64,000 bases of DNA from Bradyrhizobium sp. ISRA464 (GTDB lineage: Bacteria > Pseudomonadota > Alphaproteobacteria > Rhizobiales > Xanthobacteraceae), in the NCBI RefSeq assembly GCF_029910095.1, contig NZ_CP094526.1:2046001-2110000 (forward strand). Direction: 5' to 3'. Shown one piece after another: positions 47,768-57,485 of this stretch; the first letter of the stretch is position 1, and every line of letters begins with the position of its first letter. The notes beneath the pieces were generated by a model, which saw only the letters and a program-made list of their open reading frames with translations, was not told where the DNA came from and did no database searches. Both the position numbers and the translations under genes were made by a program.

Positions 47768-48883
47768 TTGGAAAATCACGGAATTGGGCACAAAGGCCCT
47801 GTTCAAGGTCCGCGGCCAGAATTGAAGGCGCTAACGGGGCTACGGGGGATAGCAGCGACGGCTGTTGCCCTTGCACATTTTCAGCAGTTTTATCCCAGCT
47901 ACTCCAACACCCCTCTCATGTGGCACAATGCCGTTGACCTGTTCTTTTGCCTCAGCGGCTTCACGCTCTCCTATGTCTATCGCCGCGAGAGCTTCCAGTT
48001 TTCGAGCTATCTGACAGCCCGCGTCGCCCGAATTTACCCGTTGTACCTTGTAACCCTGGTTACTGCCGGTGCGGCAATCGTCTGGCCGCTGGTGATCAAT
48101 CCGACGACCTACCCCACCGGAAACGCGCTCTCGGACTTTCTGCTCCAGGGACTCATGTTGAACTCGTGGCCGGTGATCGGCTCTGGCGTTCATTGGAATA
48201 CTCCGGCCTGGTCCATATCTGTCGAGTGGTTTTGCTACGTCCTTCTGTTTCCCTTGCTGCTATTCCAGAAGAGGCCGAGGTCGACCGCGATCAGGCTGCT
48301 CTGCATCGTCGTGCTGTCGGCACTTTCCTACTCCCTGTTCGTACGTTATTTCGACGCCGACATGTCTATCCCACAGATCTACGAGCCGAAGAGCCGGTGG
48401 AGCGAGTGGATTGGCTTGTTTCGCGGAGTTTTCGGCTTTGCGGCCGGGTGGATCGTCTTCGTGTGCTTTGAAAAGCGAGACGGGCTTTAAACCTTCTGCA
48501 CAAGATTCCCCGCATTGATTTGGGCGGGCGTCGCTCTCATTGTTGTACTGCGATCGCATCAATCCGCAGGCTTTGGTGTTCCTCTTTCCGTTCGTGGTGC
48601 TTGCAGCAACAGATCAGGCGTCGGCCACGTCACGTCTGCTGGGGTCACAGGGGCTGCATTTTCTCGGCGTCATTTCGTACTCGATCTACATGACGCACCT
48701 CATCCTCTTTGTAGGATTCCTTGCTGCTTTCGGCTCGCCTGATACCTGGTCCATGTCCATTTATGCCTCTTGGTTGGGACTGCGTTTGCCGTCTTCAGCT
48801 GCGTCTATTTTGCGATCGAGGTGCCGGCGCGCGATGCAATACGAGGCCTTCGGCGCATGCGGCTCGCTCGCACAAGTGCGTAA
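47768..48883 (+). pseudogene. acyltransferase family 3 (OafA/NodX type), frameshifted
   Basis: Membrane O-acyltransferase remnant. The first part (TTG 47768, product MENHGIGHKGP) reads ALTGLRGIAATAVALAHFQQ, then DLFFCLSGFTLSYVYRRESF and ARVARIYPLYLVTL, all typical. The stop at 48488 ends that frame. Downstream, IWAGVALIVVL stays in the first frame, but DRINPQALVFLFPFVVLAAT and GVISYSIYMTHLILF are in another, and AFAVFSCVYFAIEVPARDAI in a third. About four single-base indels (near 48483, 48511, 48555 and 48778) are needed to join them. Either a decayed gene or clustered sequence errors. Confidence 0.85.
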
Positions 48884-49066
48884 AGTTGTAAGCTTCAACC
48901 AAATCGGGTTAGGCCATACCGCATAGCCTCTTGACCTGCGCGATCGAGTTCCTCAACCAGGCCGTCGGCCGAGGCGAATGTCTGCAGAAACCGAGCCTAC
49001 GGTCATGGGATGATTGCGCCGCCCGTTGTTGATCGTGCATCTTGTCCCTGATGCGGGTGAAGCACG
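48884..49066. other. spacer before alpha-mannosidase
   Basis: 183 bases, no gene seen. The strand is otherwise featureless; the following ATG has no clear Shine-Dalgarno. Confidence 0.35.
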
Positions 49067-52000
49067 ATGGACGAAATGGATCGCAATAGCAGCAGCGCCG
49101 CGGTCGCCCGGATTCGCGGGCGCTACCCCAGGTACACACGCGGCCGACTGGAGCGCTTCGCCCAGCGGCTGCTGGACAAGACTCACGCCGATCGCGTGCC
49201 GGTCACGTCACTCGAGCTTGCCGGTCCAACCGAACGGATCAGTCTCGCGGAAGCGCTCGAGCTGGACTACCGGCCGAGCTCATTGGGCCAGCCGCTCGGG
49301 CCGCTTTGGGCGACGTATTGGGTGCGGGTCGTGGCCGAGGTGCCGGAGACATGGACCGGCGCAAGAGTCGATCTCTATTGGGATAGTCGCTCGGAAGCCC
49401 TGCTTTGGCTGGACGGACGCTCGTCGCAGGGCCTCAATCCCGGCCGCCACACCGCGCCGCTGTTACAGTCGGCGCAGGGCGGCGAGCGTCTCACCTTCTA
49501 CGTCGAAGTTGCCTGCAATGGCCTGTTCGGCGCCTTCGGCGGCGACCCGCAGGGCTACGCGCTGGCGGCTTGCGAGCTGCGTCGCTTTGATCCCGAGGTC
49601 TGGGCGTTCTATGTCGATTACGACGTCCTTCGCCAGCTCGAAGCCGACCGCGATCCTTCGAGCAAGCCCAGGTCGTACGGCGGCGTCGGCGAGGTCGCGC
49701 AACCGGCATTGGACCGGACATGGGCCGGCCGGTTGCTGCACGACCTCAACCGCGTCTGCAATCTTGCCGATCCCGATGATCGCGCGACATGGCCCGCGGC
49801 GCGAGAGATTCTGCGCGACCTGCTCGCTGCACGCAACGGCACCGTCGCCCACGAATTGTCGGCGGTCGGCCACGCCCACCTCGACACCGCCTGGTTATGG
49901 CCGCTGGACGAAACCCGGCGCAAGGCGCAACGCAGTTTCTCGACCGCCGTTGCGCTGATGGAGCGTTATCCCGATTTCAAATTCGCCTGCTCGCAGGCCT
50001 ATCAATACGCCGTCATCGAACAGAACGATCCCGACCTGTTCGCGCGTATCCGCGCCAAGGCAGCCGCCGGACAATGGATTCCCGTGGGCGGCAGCTGGAT
50101 CGAGCCGGACTGCAACCTGCCGTGGGGCGAGTCGATCTGCCGCCAGTTCCTTTATGGTCAGCGCTACTTCGAGCGCACCTTCGGACGACGCTCGACCGTG
50201 TTCTGGAATCCGGATGTGTTCGGCTATGACGGCCAGTGCCCCAGCTCATGCGGCTGGCGGGAATGTCGCGCTTCCTGACCCAGAAGCTGTCCTGGAACAA
50301 GTTCACCTCGCCGCCGCATCACAGTTTCCACTGGCGCGGCATCGACGGCAGCACGGTGCTGACCCATTTCCCGCCCGCCGACACCTACAATGGATCGGCG
50401 CAGGTCGCGGAGCTTCGCTATCACGCCGCCAACTACAAGGACGCGGACCGTTCGGCCGACGCGCTCTATCTGTTCGGATATGGCGACGGCGGCGGCGGTG
50501 CCGATGAAACTATGCTCGAGACGCTACAGCGTGCGAAGGATTTGCAGGGGCTGCCGAGGATCCGGATTAGCACGGTGGACGAGTTCTTTGATCGCCTGGC
50601 GACGTCCGCCGAGGATCTAGCCACGATCGAGGGCGAGCTCTATCTCGAATATCATCGTGGCACCTACACCACGCAGGCGGAGACCAAGCGCCTCAATCGC
50701 GCCTGCGAGGCTAGCCTTCAGGCGCTCGAATTCGTCGCCACGCTGGCGGGGGCATGGCAGCAACCGGCTCCCTCGGCGGAGGACATCGAAAGCCTGTGGC
50801 GCACGCTGCTGGTCAACCAGTTTCACGACATCATCCCCGGGAGCAGCATTCGCGAGGTTTACGAGCGGGCGGAGGTCGATCTTGCCGCCGTCGACGAAGA
50901 GGCCAAACGCCGTACACATGCGCTGCTGGCGGCGCTCAGCGACCCCGAGGCGGGCAGCTGGACGCCGGTCAACACGCTCGGCAGCTCGCGCGCCGAGGTC
51001 GCGTCCGATCCCGACGGTGCGCTCCGCTATGTCGTTGCCGCGCCGTTCGCGGCAGGCGAGACCATCACGACGGACGAGCGCGTGACGATATCGTCCGATC
51101 CGGACGAATTCGTAGTGTCGAATTTGCAGCTCAAGGCCCGCATGGACCGCACCGGCCTGGTTCAATCGCTCATCCATTTGCCGACCGGCCGAGAAACCTT
51201 CGCTTCAGCGGGAGCCCGCTTTCTCCTGCTGGACGACAGACCTCTCGAGTTCGAGGCCTGGGACATCGATCCGTTTGCGCTGGAGACCGCGCGCGACCTG
51301 ACGGGCGAGGTGAGTTGCGAGGTGCTGGCGGACGGCGGGCTGCGCGGCGAGATTCGCTTCGAGCGCGCGCTCGGGAGCGCGAGCCGGCTATCCCAGGTGA
51401 TCCGTCTGGATGCCGGCGCACGGCACCTCGAGTTCGAAACGACGGTCGACTGGCAAGAGCGCAGAACGCTTCTGAAGGTGATGTTTCCCGTCGCCTGTCG
51501 TGCATCGCGCGCGACGTATGAAACCATGTTCGGAGCGACCGAACGGCCGACGCACGCCAACACGGATGCGGATGCCGCCAAGTATGAGGTCCCCGGCCAG
51601 CGCTGGTCGGATCTTTCGGAGCCGGATTTTGGCGTGTCGCTGTTCAGCGCGTCCAAGCACGGCTACTCCACATTCGGCAACCAGCTCGCGCTCACGCTGC
51701 TGCGTGGCGCCGTGTCTCCCGATCCGAAGGCCGATATCGGCCATCACCGCATGCGCTATGCGATCTATCCCCATGAGGGCGATTGGCGCGCTGCCGATAC
51801 GGTCGGCAGGGCCTCGCGCTTTGCGCGTCCGGTGCTCTGGATCAAGGGGCGACCACACGAGCCGCTGCGGCAGTCGTTGTTGAGCGCATCTCCGTCCAAC
51901 GTGGCCGTCGATACGATCAAGCCGGCCGAGGACGGCGATGGCTGGGTGGTGCGGCTCTACGAGAGCGCAGGCGTTCAGGCCCGCGCAGTCCTCGATTTCG

Positions 52001-52137
52001 GCGTCGACGTTTCGTCGGTGTGGCTGAGCAACATCCTGGAAGATCGTATTGAGGCCCTGCCGATGGATGGCCGCACTTGCCGCCTGTTGCTGCGTCCGTT
52101 CCAGGTCGCGACGCTGCGGGTCTTCCAGTCACGATGA
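49067..52137 (+). pseudogene. GH38 alpha-mannosidase, split by one frameshift
   Basis: Retaining zinc-dependent alpha-mannosidase (about 1,024 residues if repaired). N-terminal part has the metal site AVGHAHLDTAWLWPLDETRR and the catalytic nucleophile Asp in TVFWNPDVFGYDGQ; the downstream part (from 50236) resumes as LPQLMRLAGMSRFLTQKLSW and continues with LVNQFHDIIPGSSIREVYE and a long beta domain. The frame breaks at about 50235, where CAGTGCCCC would be CAGCTGCCCC in an intact gene: one base missing. Otherwise undamaged, so a recent mutation or a sequencing error. Either half alone would be inactive. Confidence 0.9.
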
Positions 52138-52240
52138 ATTCTGATTGAAGCGGTCTCCGACCGGGGAGAGGTGAACCGGCTCCGCGGCCAGCCTGATCTC
52201 ATCGTCCTCCGGGATTTTCAGTCCGTCGTCGAAACGGAAA

Positions 52241-52273
52241 GAGGGCGTGGATCGATCAGAGATCCACGCCCTC
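52241..52273. terminator. strong hairpin between convergent genes
   Basis: GAGGGCGTGGATC (52241-52253) and GATCCACGCCCTC (52261-52273) form a perfect 13-bp stem with a 7-base loop. It serves as terminator for the ABC substrate-binding gene on the left-reading strand and possibly for the mannosidase. Confidence 0.8.
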
Positions 52274-52304
52274 CGGACTTAACCTTGGGAAGAAGCGAGC
52301 TGCC

Positions 52305-53516
52305 TCACTGCTTCACCAGCGGGCAGCCGCCCTTGTCGAGCGGGCGGAAGGCCTCGTCGCCGGGCACGGTGGCGATCAGCTTGTAGAGGTCCCATTCTCC
52401 CTTGGATTCCTCGGGCTTCTTGACCTCGAACAGGTACATGTCGTGCACCATGCGGCCGTCGATCCGGATGTGGCCATTCTTGGCGAAGAAGTCGTTGATC
52501 GGGGTTGCGCGCATCTGCGCCATCACCTTCGGCGCCTCGTCGGTGCCGATGGCCTCGATCGCCTTCAGGTAATGCATGGTTGCCGAATAGAGCCCGGCCT
52601 GGATCATGGTCGGCATGTGGCCGACCTTGTCGTAGAAGCGCTTCGAGAAGGCGCGGGTCTCGTCGTTCATGTCCCAATAGAAGGCGTCGGTGACGATCAG
52701 GCCCTGGGTCGCCTTGATGCCGAGCGAATGCGTGTCGGTGATCTCCATCAGCAACGCGATCATCTTCTGGCCACCCTGGGTCAGGCCGAACTCGGCGGCC
52801 TGCTTCAGCGCGTTGGTGGTGTCGCCGCCGGCATTCGCCAGCGCCACGACCTTGGCCTTGGAGGCCTGCGCCTGCAGCAGGAAGGACGAGAAGTCCGACG
52901 AGTTCAGCGGATGCCGCACGTCGCCAAGAACCTTGCCTCCGCTCTCCTTCACGACGTTGGCCGCGTCGCGCTCCAGCGCCTGGCCGAAGGCGTAGTCGGC
53001 GGTGACGAAGAACCAGGTATCCTCGCCGCGCTTGACCATCGCCTTGCCGGCGACATTCGACAGCGCGTAGGTGTCGTAGGTCCAGTGCACCGTGTTGGGT
53101 GAGCAGGCCGGGCCGGTGATGTCGGAGGAGCCGCCGCCGGAATTGATGTTGATCTTGTTCTTCTCGCGCGTCAGCGCCGAAATCGGCAGCGCGACCGACG
53201 AGGTCGGCACGTCGAGGATCGCGTCGACCTTCTCGTTGTCGTACCAGTTGCGCGCGATGCTGACGCCGACGTCGGGCTTGTTCTGGTGGTCGGCCGCGAT
53301 CACCTCGACCGGCTTGCCCTTCACCTTGCCGCCGTAATCGGCAACCGCCATCTCGACCGCGGCGACCGAGCCCTTGCCGGTGGCGTCCGCGTAGAGACTC
53401 GACATGTCGGTCAGCACGCCGATCTTGACGACATCGTCGGAGATCTGGGCGTTGGCTGCGGTGGCGGAAGCAGCAAGTGCGAGGCCGGCCGCCGCTGCGG
53501 CCAAGAGCGATTTCAT
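52305..53516 (-). CDS. ABC transporter substrate-binding protein (branched-chain amino acid type)
   Basis: A 403-residue periplasmic protein with a signal peptide (MKSLLAAAAAGLALAASATA, cleavage near ANA-QIS). The type 1 periplasmic fold (Peripla_BP_6) is shown by VKIGVLTDMSSLYADATGKG, DHQNKPDVGVSIARNW, FFVTADYAFGQALERDAANV and DFSSFLLQAQASKAKV. Homologues bind amino acids, amides or aromatic acids. No permease or ATPase gene is adjacent in the window, so the partner transporter is elsewhere or past genes on the same strand. GGGAGA precedes the ATG. Confidence 0.9.
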   Translation of the reverse strand: MKSLLAAAAAGLALAASATAANAQISDDVVKIGVLTDMSSLYADATGKGSVAAVEMAVADYGGKVKGKPVEVIAADHQNKPDVGVSIARNWYDNEKVDAILDVPTSSVALPISALTREKNKININSGGGSSDITGPACSPNTVHWTYDTYALSNVAGKAMVKRGEDTWFFVTADYAFGQALERDAANVVKESGGKVLGDVRHPLNSSDFSSFLLQAQASKAKVVALANAGGDTTNALKQAAEFGLTQGGQKMIALLMEITDTHSLGIKATQGLIVTDAFYWDMNDETRAFSKRFYDKVGHMPTMIQAGLYSATMHYLKAIEAIGTDEAPKVMAQMRATPINDFFAKNGHIRIDGRMVHDMYLFEVKKPEESKGEWDLYKLIATVPGDEAFRPLDKGGCPLVKQ

Positions 53517-53643
53517 CGTGTTTTTCTCCCTGACTTCTTGGTGAGGACTGGTTTCGCGGGGCCCCGTTCTATCCGGTGTGGCAACCTGTCGCAAAGGCGA
53601 CTTTTTGAGCATGCCGGTATCGGACGGCCTCCGGGTTCGCGCC

Positions 53644-55215
53644 CTACAGTGCCGGCAGGGCGCTCACCGCGGCGTTGATGGTGCCTTCGGTTTCCACGAG
53701 CACGCGTAGCGTCTTCGAATCGAAATCGATGCCGGCCAGGCGGATGCTGGTGATGTCGGCGTCGACGCGGATACCTTCCTCGTTCTTCTGCAGGTCGGCG
53801 ACGGCGGCGGCGATCTTTCGCTGCGCGTTGCTTGCGAACGGCTTGAGGTCGACGATCAGCCGGTCGGCGAGCGTCTGTTGCAGGTGCGGGATCACCGCGC
53901 GCGCTGCCGCGCCGAGCAGGCCGAAGGCCGCTTCGGATTCGACCGCCAGCTCGACATCCGTCAGCCGCAGCGTCTGCGCCTGCTGGTCGAGGCGGGGCCG
54001 GCCCCAGATATACACGGTGGCCTCGGCGCCAAAGCCGAAGTAGCTCTTCTTTTCCTTGGCGTGCACCAGGAGCGAGATCAGCAGGCGGTCGCCGGAGGCG
54101 GCGACGCTGGCGTGCTTGACGGTGACATCGACCGGGCCGGAACCATCCTCGGGAAAGGTCTTGTTCTTGAGCTGCTCCTCGACGAGCTGGGTCAGTGTGG
54201 TGAAGGACATGTCGACCGGCAGATCGATCGAGACCTGGCTCGACATCGGCGGCACGATCGAGAGCTTTTCTGGGAACGGACAGTTCGGGGTGGTCTGCGT
54301 TTCCGTGATCCGGGTCTCGGCCTCGACCCCCATGGTGAGGGTCATCGACGATGCATCGATCTTCGGCTGGGCCGCGATCACGCGGGTCGGCCGCAGCTCG
54401 AGCCACATGGGCGGCATCGACGAGGTTCCGCCGGTGCCCTGCAGCGGGATCGAGCGGCAGGCCTTTGTCCACTGGGCGCGCGCGTTGGTCTCGAAGGTGG
54501 GATCGTTGTGCAGTTTCGCCTCCACGGCGGCGATCTGATCGGCAACTGTCTTGTCGATTACCGGCTTCACCTGGGCCGGCACGCTGACGCGGACGCCTGC
54601 GGCCGACAGGCTGGAGTCGTCGAGATTGACCTGCGCCTGCAGGTTCGGCTCGATCCGCCACGATGCGCCGAGCTTCGGCCGCGAGGTGAGGGTGACGTTG
54701 CCCTTGATGTCGGCGTTGGCGTTAATCTGCTTGATGTTCACCGCGCCGATCTGCTTGGCGACATTGGCGCCGAGCAGGCTGCCGAGCGCGTTGCCGACCG
54801 CGCCGCTCGCCTTGGCCGACAGCGAGCCGGTGACCTTGAGCGCTCCATTGATCGGGGTCGCCAGCGTCAGCACGTCCTGCGCGCCGGTGACCGCGATCGG
54901 CCCGCGCGACGCGGTCCAGCCGATGTCGGCGTTCTCCAGGATCTGCGAGACCGGATTGTTGGCCTTGCCGGCAAACGTCTTCGGGGCGCCCCGCTCGGCG
55001 GCGTCGCGGATCGCCGACAGCGCGACGGCGACCTTGGCCACGATCGTCGACGAGCGTGACGCCGGCGGCAGCGGCGGCAATTGCGCGAGCTGCGGCTTCT
55101 GCACCGTGGCAAGCGGCGCGAGCCAGTCCATGGCCTTCAGGCTGACCACGAACGAGACGGCCAGCACCGCGATCCCGAGCAATATCGTCCTTGGATGCAT
55201 CGGCAGACGCATCAT
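53644..55215 (-). CDS. DUF4403 family protein
   Basis: A 523-residue predicted membrane-anchored or periplasmic protein: an N-terminal hydrophobic anchor (ILLGIAVLAVSFVVSLKAM), a Pro-rich segment, then an extended repeat-like beta structure. Blocks such as RSSTIVAKVAVALSAIRDAA, ITETQTTPNCPFPEKL, WGRPRLDQQAQTLRLTDVEL and SVSALPAL-type endings match DUF4403. Function unknown. It has an opposite-strand open frame that is a shadow. Confidence 0.87.
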   Translation of the reverse strand: MMRLPMHPRTILLGIAVLAVSFVVSLKAMDWLAPLATVQKPQLAQLPPLPPASRSSTIVAKVAVALSAIRDAAERGAPKTFAGKANNPVSQILENADIGWTASRGPIAVTGAQDVLTLATPINGALKVTGSLSAKASGAVGNALGSLLGANVAKQIGAVNIKQINANADIKGNVTLTSRPKLGASWRIEPNLQAQVNLDDSSLSAAGVRVSVPAQVKPVIDKTVADQIAAVEAKLHNDPTFETNARAQWTKACRSIPLQGTGGTSSMPPMWLELRPTRVIAAQPKIDASSMTLTMGVEAETRITETQTTPNCPFPEKLSIVPPMSSQVSIDLPVDMSFTTLTQLVEEQLKNKTFPEDGSGPVDVTVKHASVAASGDRLLISLLVHAKEKKSYFGFGAEATVYIWGRPRLDQQAQTLRLTDVELAVESEAAFGLLGAAARAVIPHLQQTLADRLIVDLKPFASNAQRKIAAAVADLQKNEEGIRVDADITSIRLAGIDFDSKTLRVLVETEGTINAAVSALPAL

Positions 55216-55381
55216 CCCCCCGGATGAAATGAATTCTGACGCCGCTTGTACAGGCCTGCCGAGCGGGGCGCCAGTGTGGCCGGATCAAGCTCTCTCGGGG
55301 GCGGAACGCGTTGCCTGCCTTCAATGCGGCGAAAGGGTTAACATTGCGGCGGCGATGCGGTTAACGATCACCAATGTGACA

Positions 55382-55408
55382 ACGGCCCCGGCGCGATACC
55401 GGGGCCGT
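55382..55408 (-). terminator. rho-independent-type hairpin behind the L,D-transpeptidase
   Basis: ACGGCCCCGG (55382-55391) pairs with CCGGGGCCGT (55399-55408) around a 7-base loop, about 25 bases past the transpeptidase stop. Confidence 0.75.
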
Positions 55409-55432
55409 CGGTGAAGTCTTAAGCTGTCCGGT

Positions 55433-56119
55433 TCAGCGCACGGCCGTTCCGAGATCGGCGCGGCGGTCGGTCATCGGCAGCACGATCACCTTGGTGCCGA
55501 CGCTGACCCGCGAATAGAGGTCGATGACGTCAGCATTGGTGAGGCGCAGGCAGCCCGAGGAGACGTGGGTGCCGATCGTCTCCGGCGCGTTGGTGCCGTG
55601 GATGCGGTAGACGGTGCCGCCGAGATACATGGCGCGGGCGCCGAGCGGGTTGCCCGGGCCGCCGGCCATGTGGCGCGGCAGGTAGGGCTGGCGGGCGATC
55701 ATCTCCGGCGGCGGGGTCCAGTCCGGCCACTCCGCCTTCTTGGTGATGGTCTGGGTGCCCGACCAGGTGAAGCCGTCGCGGCCGACGCCGATGCCGTAGC
55801 GGATCGCGCGCCCGCCGCCGAGCACATAGTAAAGATAGGTGTGCGGGGTATCGATGATGATGGTGCCGGCCGCCTCGCGGGTCGGATAGTCGACGATCCG
55901 GCGTCGCAGCCGGGCCGGCAGTTCGGCGGTGCGGCCCTCATCTTGGACCTGCGGCTCCGATTGCACCGGCGGCGGCGCGGCCTCGGTCGGCGGCATCAGG
56001 ATGAACGGGAAGATCGGCAGCGGAGCGGCTGTCGCGGAAGTGGACAAGGCAACGGTGCCAATCGCCAGCGCACCAAGAGCGGCAGCGAGACGCGAGTTCA
56101 GCTTCACGGAATTGAACAT
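55433..56119 (-). CDS. L,D-transpeptidase (YkuD domain)
   Basis: A 228-residue secreted enzyme that crosslinks peptidoglycan by 3-3 linkages or attaches proteins to it. It has a signal peptide (AALGALAIGTVALSTSATAA), a Pro-rich linker, and the YkuD domain with TIIIDTPHTYLYYV and GVGRDGFTWSGTQTITKKAE. The active-site block is YRIHGTNAPETIGTHVSSGC followed by LRL; the nucleophile is that Cys, and His and Gly of HGTN/SSGC are conserved. One of the standard rhizobial LDT proteins. Confidence 0.93.
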   Translation of the reverse strand: MFNSVKLNSRLAAALGALAIGTVALSTSATAAPLPIFPFILMPPTEAAPPPVQSEPQVQDEGRTAELPARLRRRIVDYPTREAAGTIIIDTPHTYLYYVLGGGRAIRYGIGVGRDGFTWSGTQTITKKAEWPDWTPPPEMIARQPYLPRHMAGGPGNPLGARAMYLGGTVYRIHGTNAPETIGTHVSSGCLRLTNADVIDLYSRVSVGTKVIVLPMTDRRADLGTAVR

Positions 56120-56367
56120 TGTCGACCCCCGTTGTTTGCTCCCTGCGCGCCGGTTCCGGCGCGTCGTTGGTGCAAATCAGTACAGGGGAGGCGTTTCAGG
56201 ACGTTTGCACGAAATCGCCAAAATGGTTTCGTGGCGTTAGGGAATTGTTTCGCGCGTGTTTCATCGCGCGGTTAACGCAAGCTTGCCGGGGGTGTACCAG
56301 CTCAGGACAATTTCCTTGGCACGGCCCTTGCTGTCCCAACGCGTGGTTTGAGGACGGAGACGAAAGA

Positions 56368-57452
56368 ATGCAGGGCCCCTCGATCGGCAGCATGCTGGAT
56401 CAGCAAAAAGGCTTTGGTCCCGGGTTCGATTTCCTGCGTATCGCGCTGGCGATCTCGGTCGTTGCCGCCCATACGCCCTATGTCGCCACGGGCGGCAGCG
56501 CGCCCGAGCAAATGTGGATCGTCTGGTTTCCGCAATACGCCATTCTCGTGATGTTCTTCGCGCTGAGCGGATTTCTCATCGCCGCAAGCGGCCTGCGGCT
56601 CAGCCTGAAGGAATTTCTGGTCAATCGCGGAATGCGGATCGTTCCCGCGCTCGCGGTCGAGATCGTGCTCTCGGCGTTGATCCTTGGACCGATCTTCGCT
56701 GCACTGCCGCTGTCGGACTATTTCGCCAGCGCCGGCACCTACAAATATTTCACGAACGTCGTCGGTCTCGTGAACTACGTTTTGCCGGGCGTGTTCGCCG
56801 GCAATCCCGCGCCGGGATCGGCCTTGCGCTCCAGGTCACGGGGCACACGGCGCAACCCTCGCAACTGCCCGCCGGCGTCGCCGGCTCGCTGCACGACAAG
56901 GTCTTCAGCACGGCGCGCTTCCTCGGACGCGGCGCGAAACTGCCGGTCGCCTTCATGCTCGGCATCGCGATCTACCTCTATCGCGACCGCATTCCCTATG
57001 ACGGGCGCATTCTCGCCGCCTGCTGCGCGCTCTGCGCGGTGATCGCGCTTCTCGGGCCGGCGGACTGGATGACCCAGCCGGTTCTCAATGCCCTGGTTTG
57101 TCCGGCGCTGGTCTACATCACCGCGTTTCTCGGCGTCTCGAAACTGCCCCGCCTGCCGCTGTTCTCAAAGGGCGATTATTCCTACGGGATCTATCTGTAT
57201 GGATTTCCGATGCAGCAGGTGGTGAAGGTGTGGCTGCCGCACGCCCAGCTGATCGTCCAGTTTGCCGTCGCGCTGCTGCTGATCACGATGTTCGCGGCAT
57301 TCTCCTGGCACTGGATCGAGAAGCCGATCCTGAAGCTGCGCAGCCGCTTCTCCTTCGTGGCGCGCAAGCGGCTCGAGCCGGAGGATGCGGTCGAGACGCT
57401 CCAGAGTATGACCCCGCTCGGCCTTGCGGCCAAGCGATCTGCGGCATCCTGA
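56368..57452 (+). pseudogene. acyltransferase family 3, internal deletion and frameshift
   Basis: Starts MQGPSIGSMLDQQKGFGPGF, with the family segments DFLRIALAISVVAAHTPYV, FFALSGFLIAASGLRLS and NYVLPGVFAGNPAPG. Near 56820 the frame shifts, and the resumed part (LPVAFMLGIAIYLYRDRIPY, KGDYSYGIYLYGFPMQQVVK, WHWIEKPILKLRSRF) lacks the stretch that normally holds the VNGSLWTLPxE motif between them. So a deletion of very roughly 100-200 bases has removed a conserved, functionally important part. Probably dead. Confidence 0.85.
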
Positions 57453-57485
57453 CGACGTCGCAGGCGCGCTCTGGATGCGGTCTGC

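Noticed and set aside
52138..52304. tRNA or attachment site near the GC-rich hairpin at 52.25 kb
   Set aside because: The structure is a simple terminator hairpin without cloverleaf arms or a CCA end.
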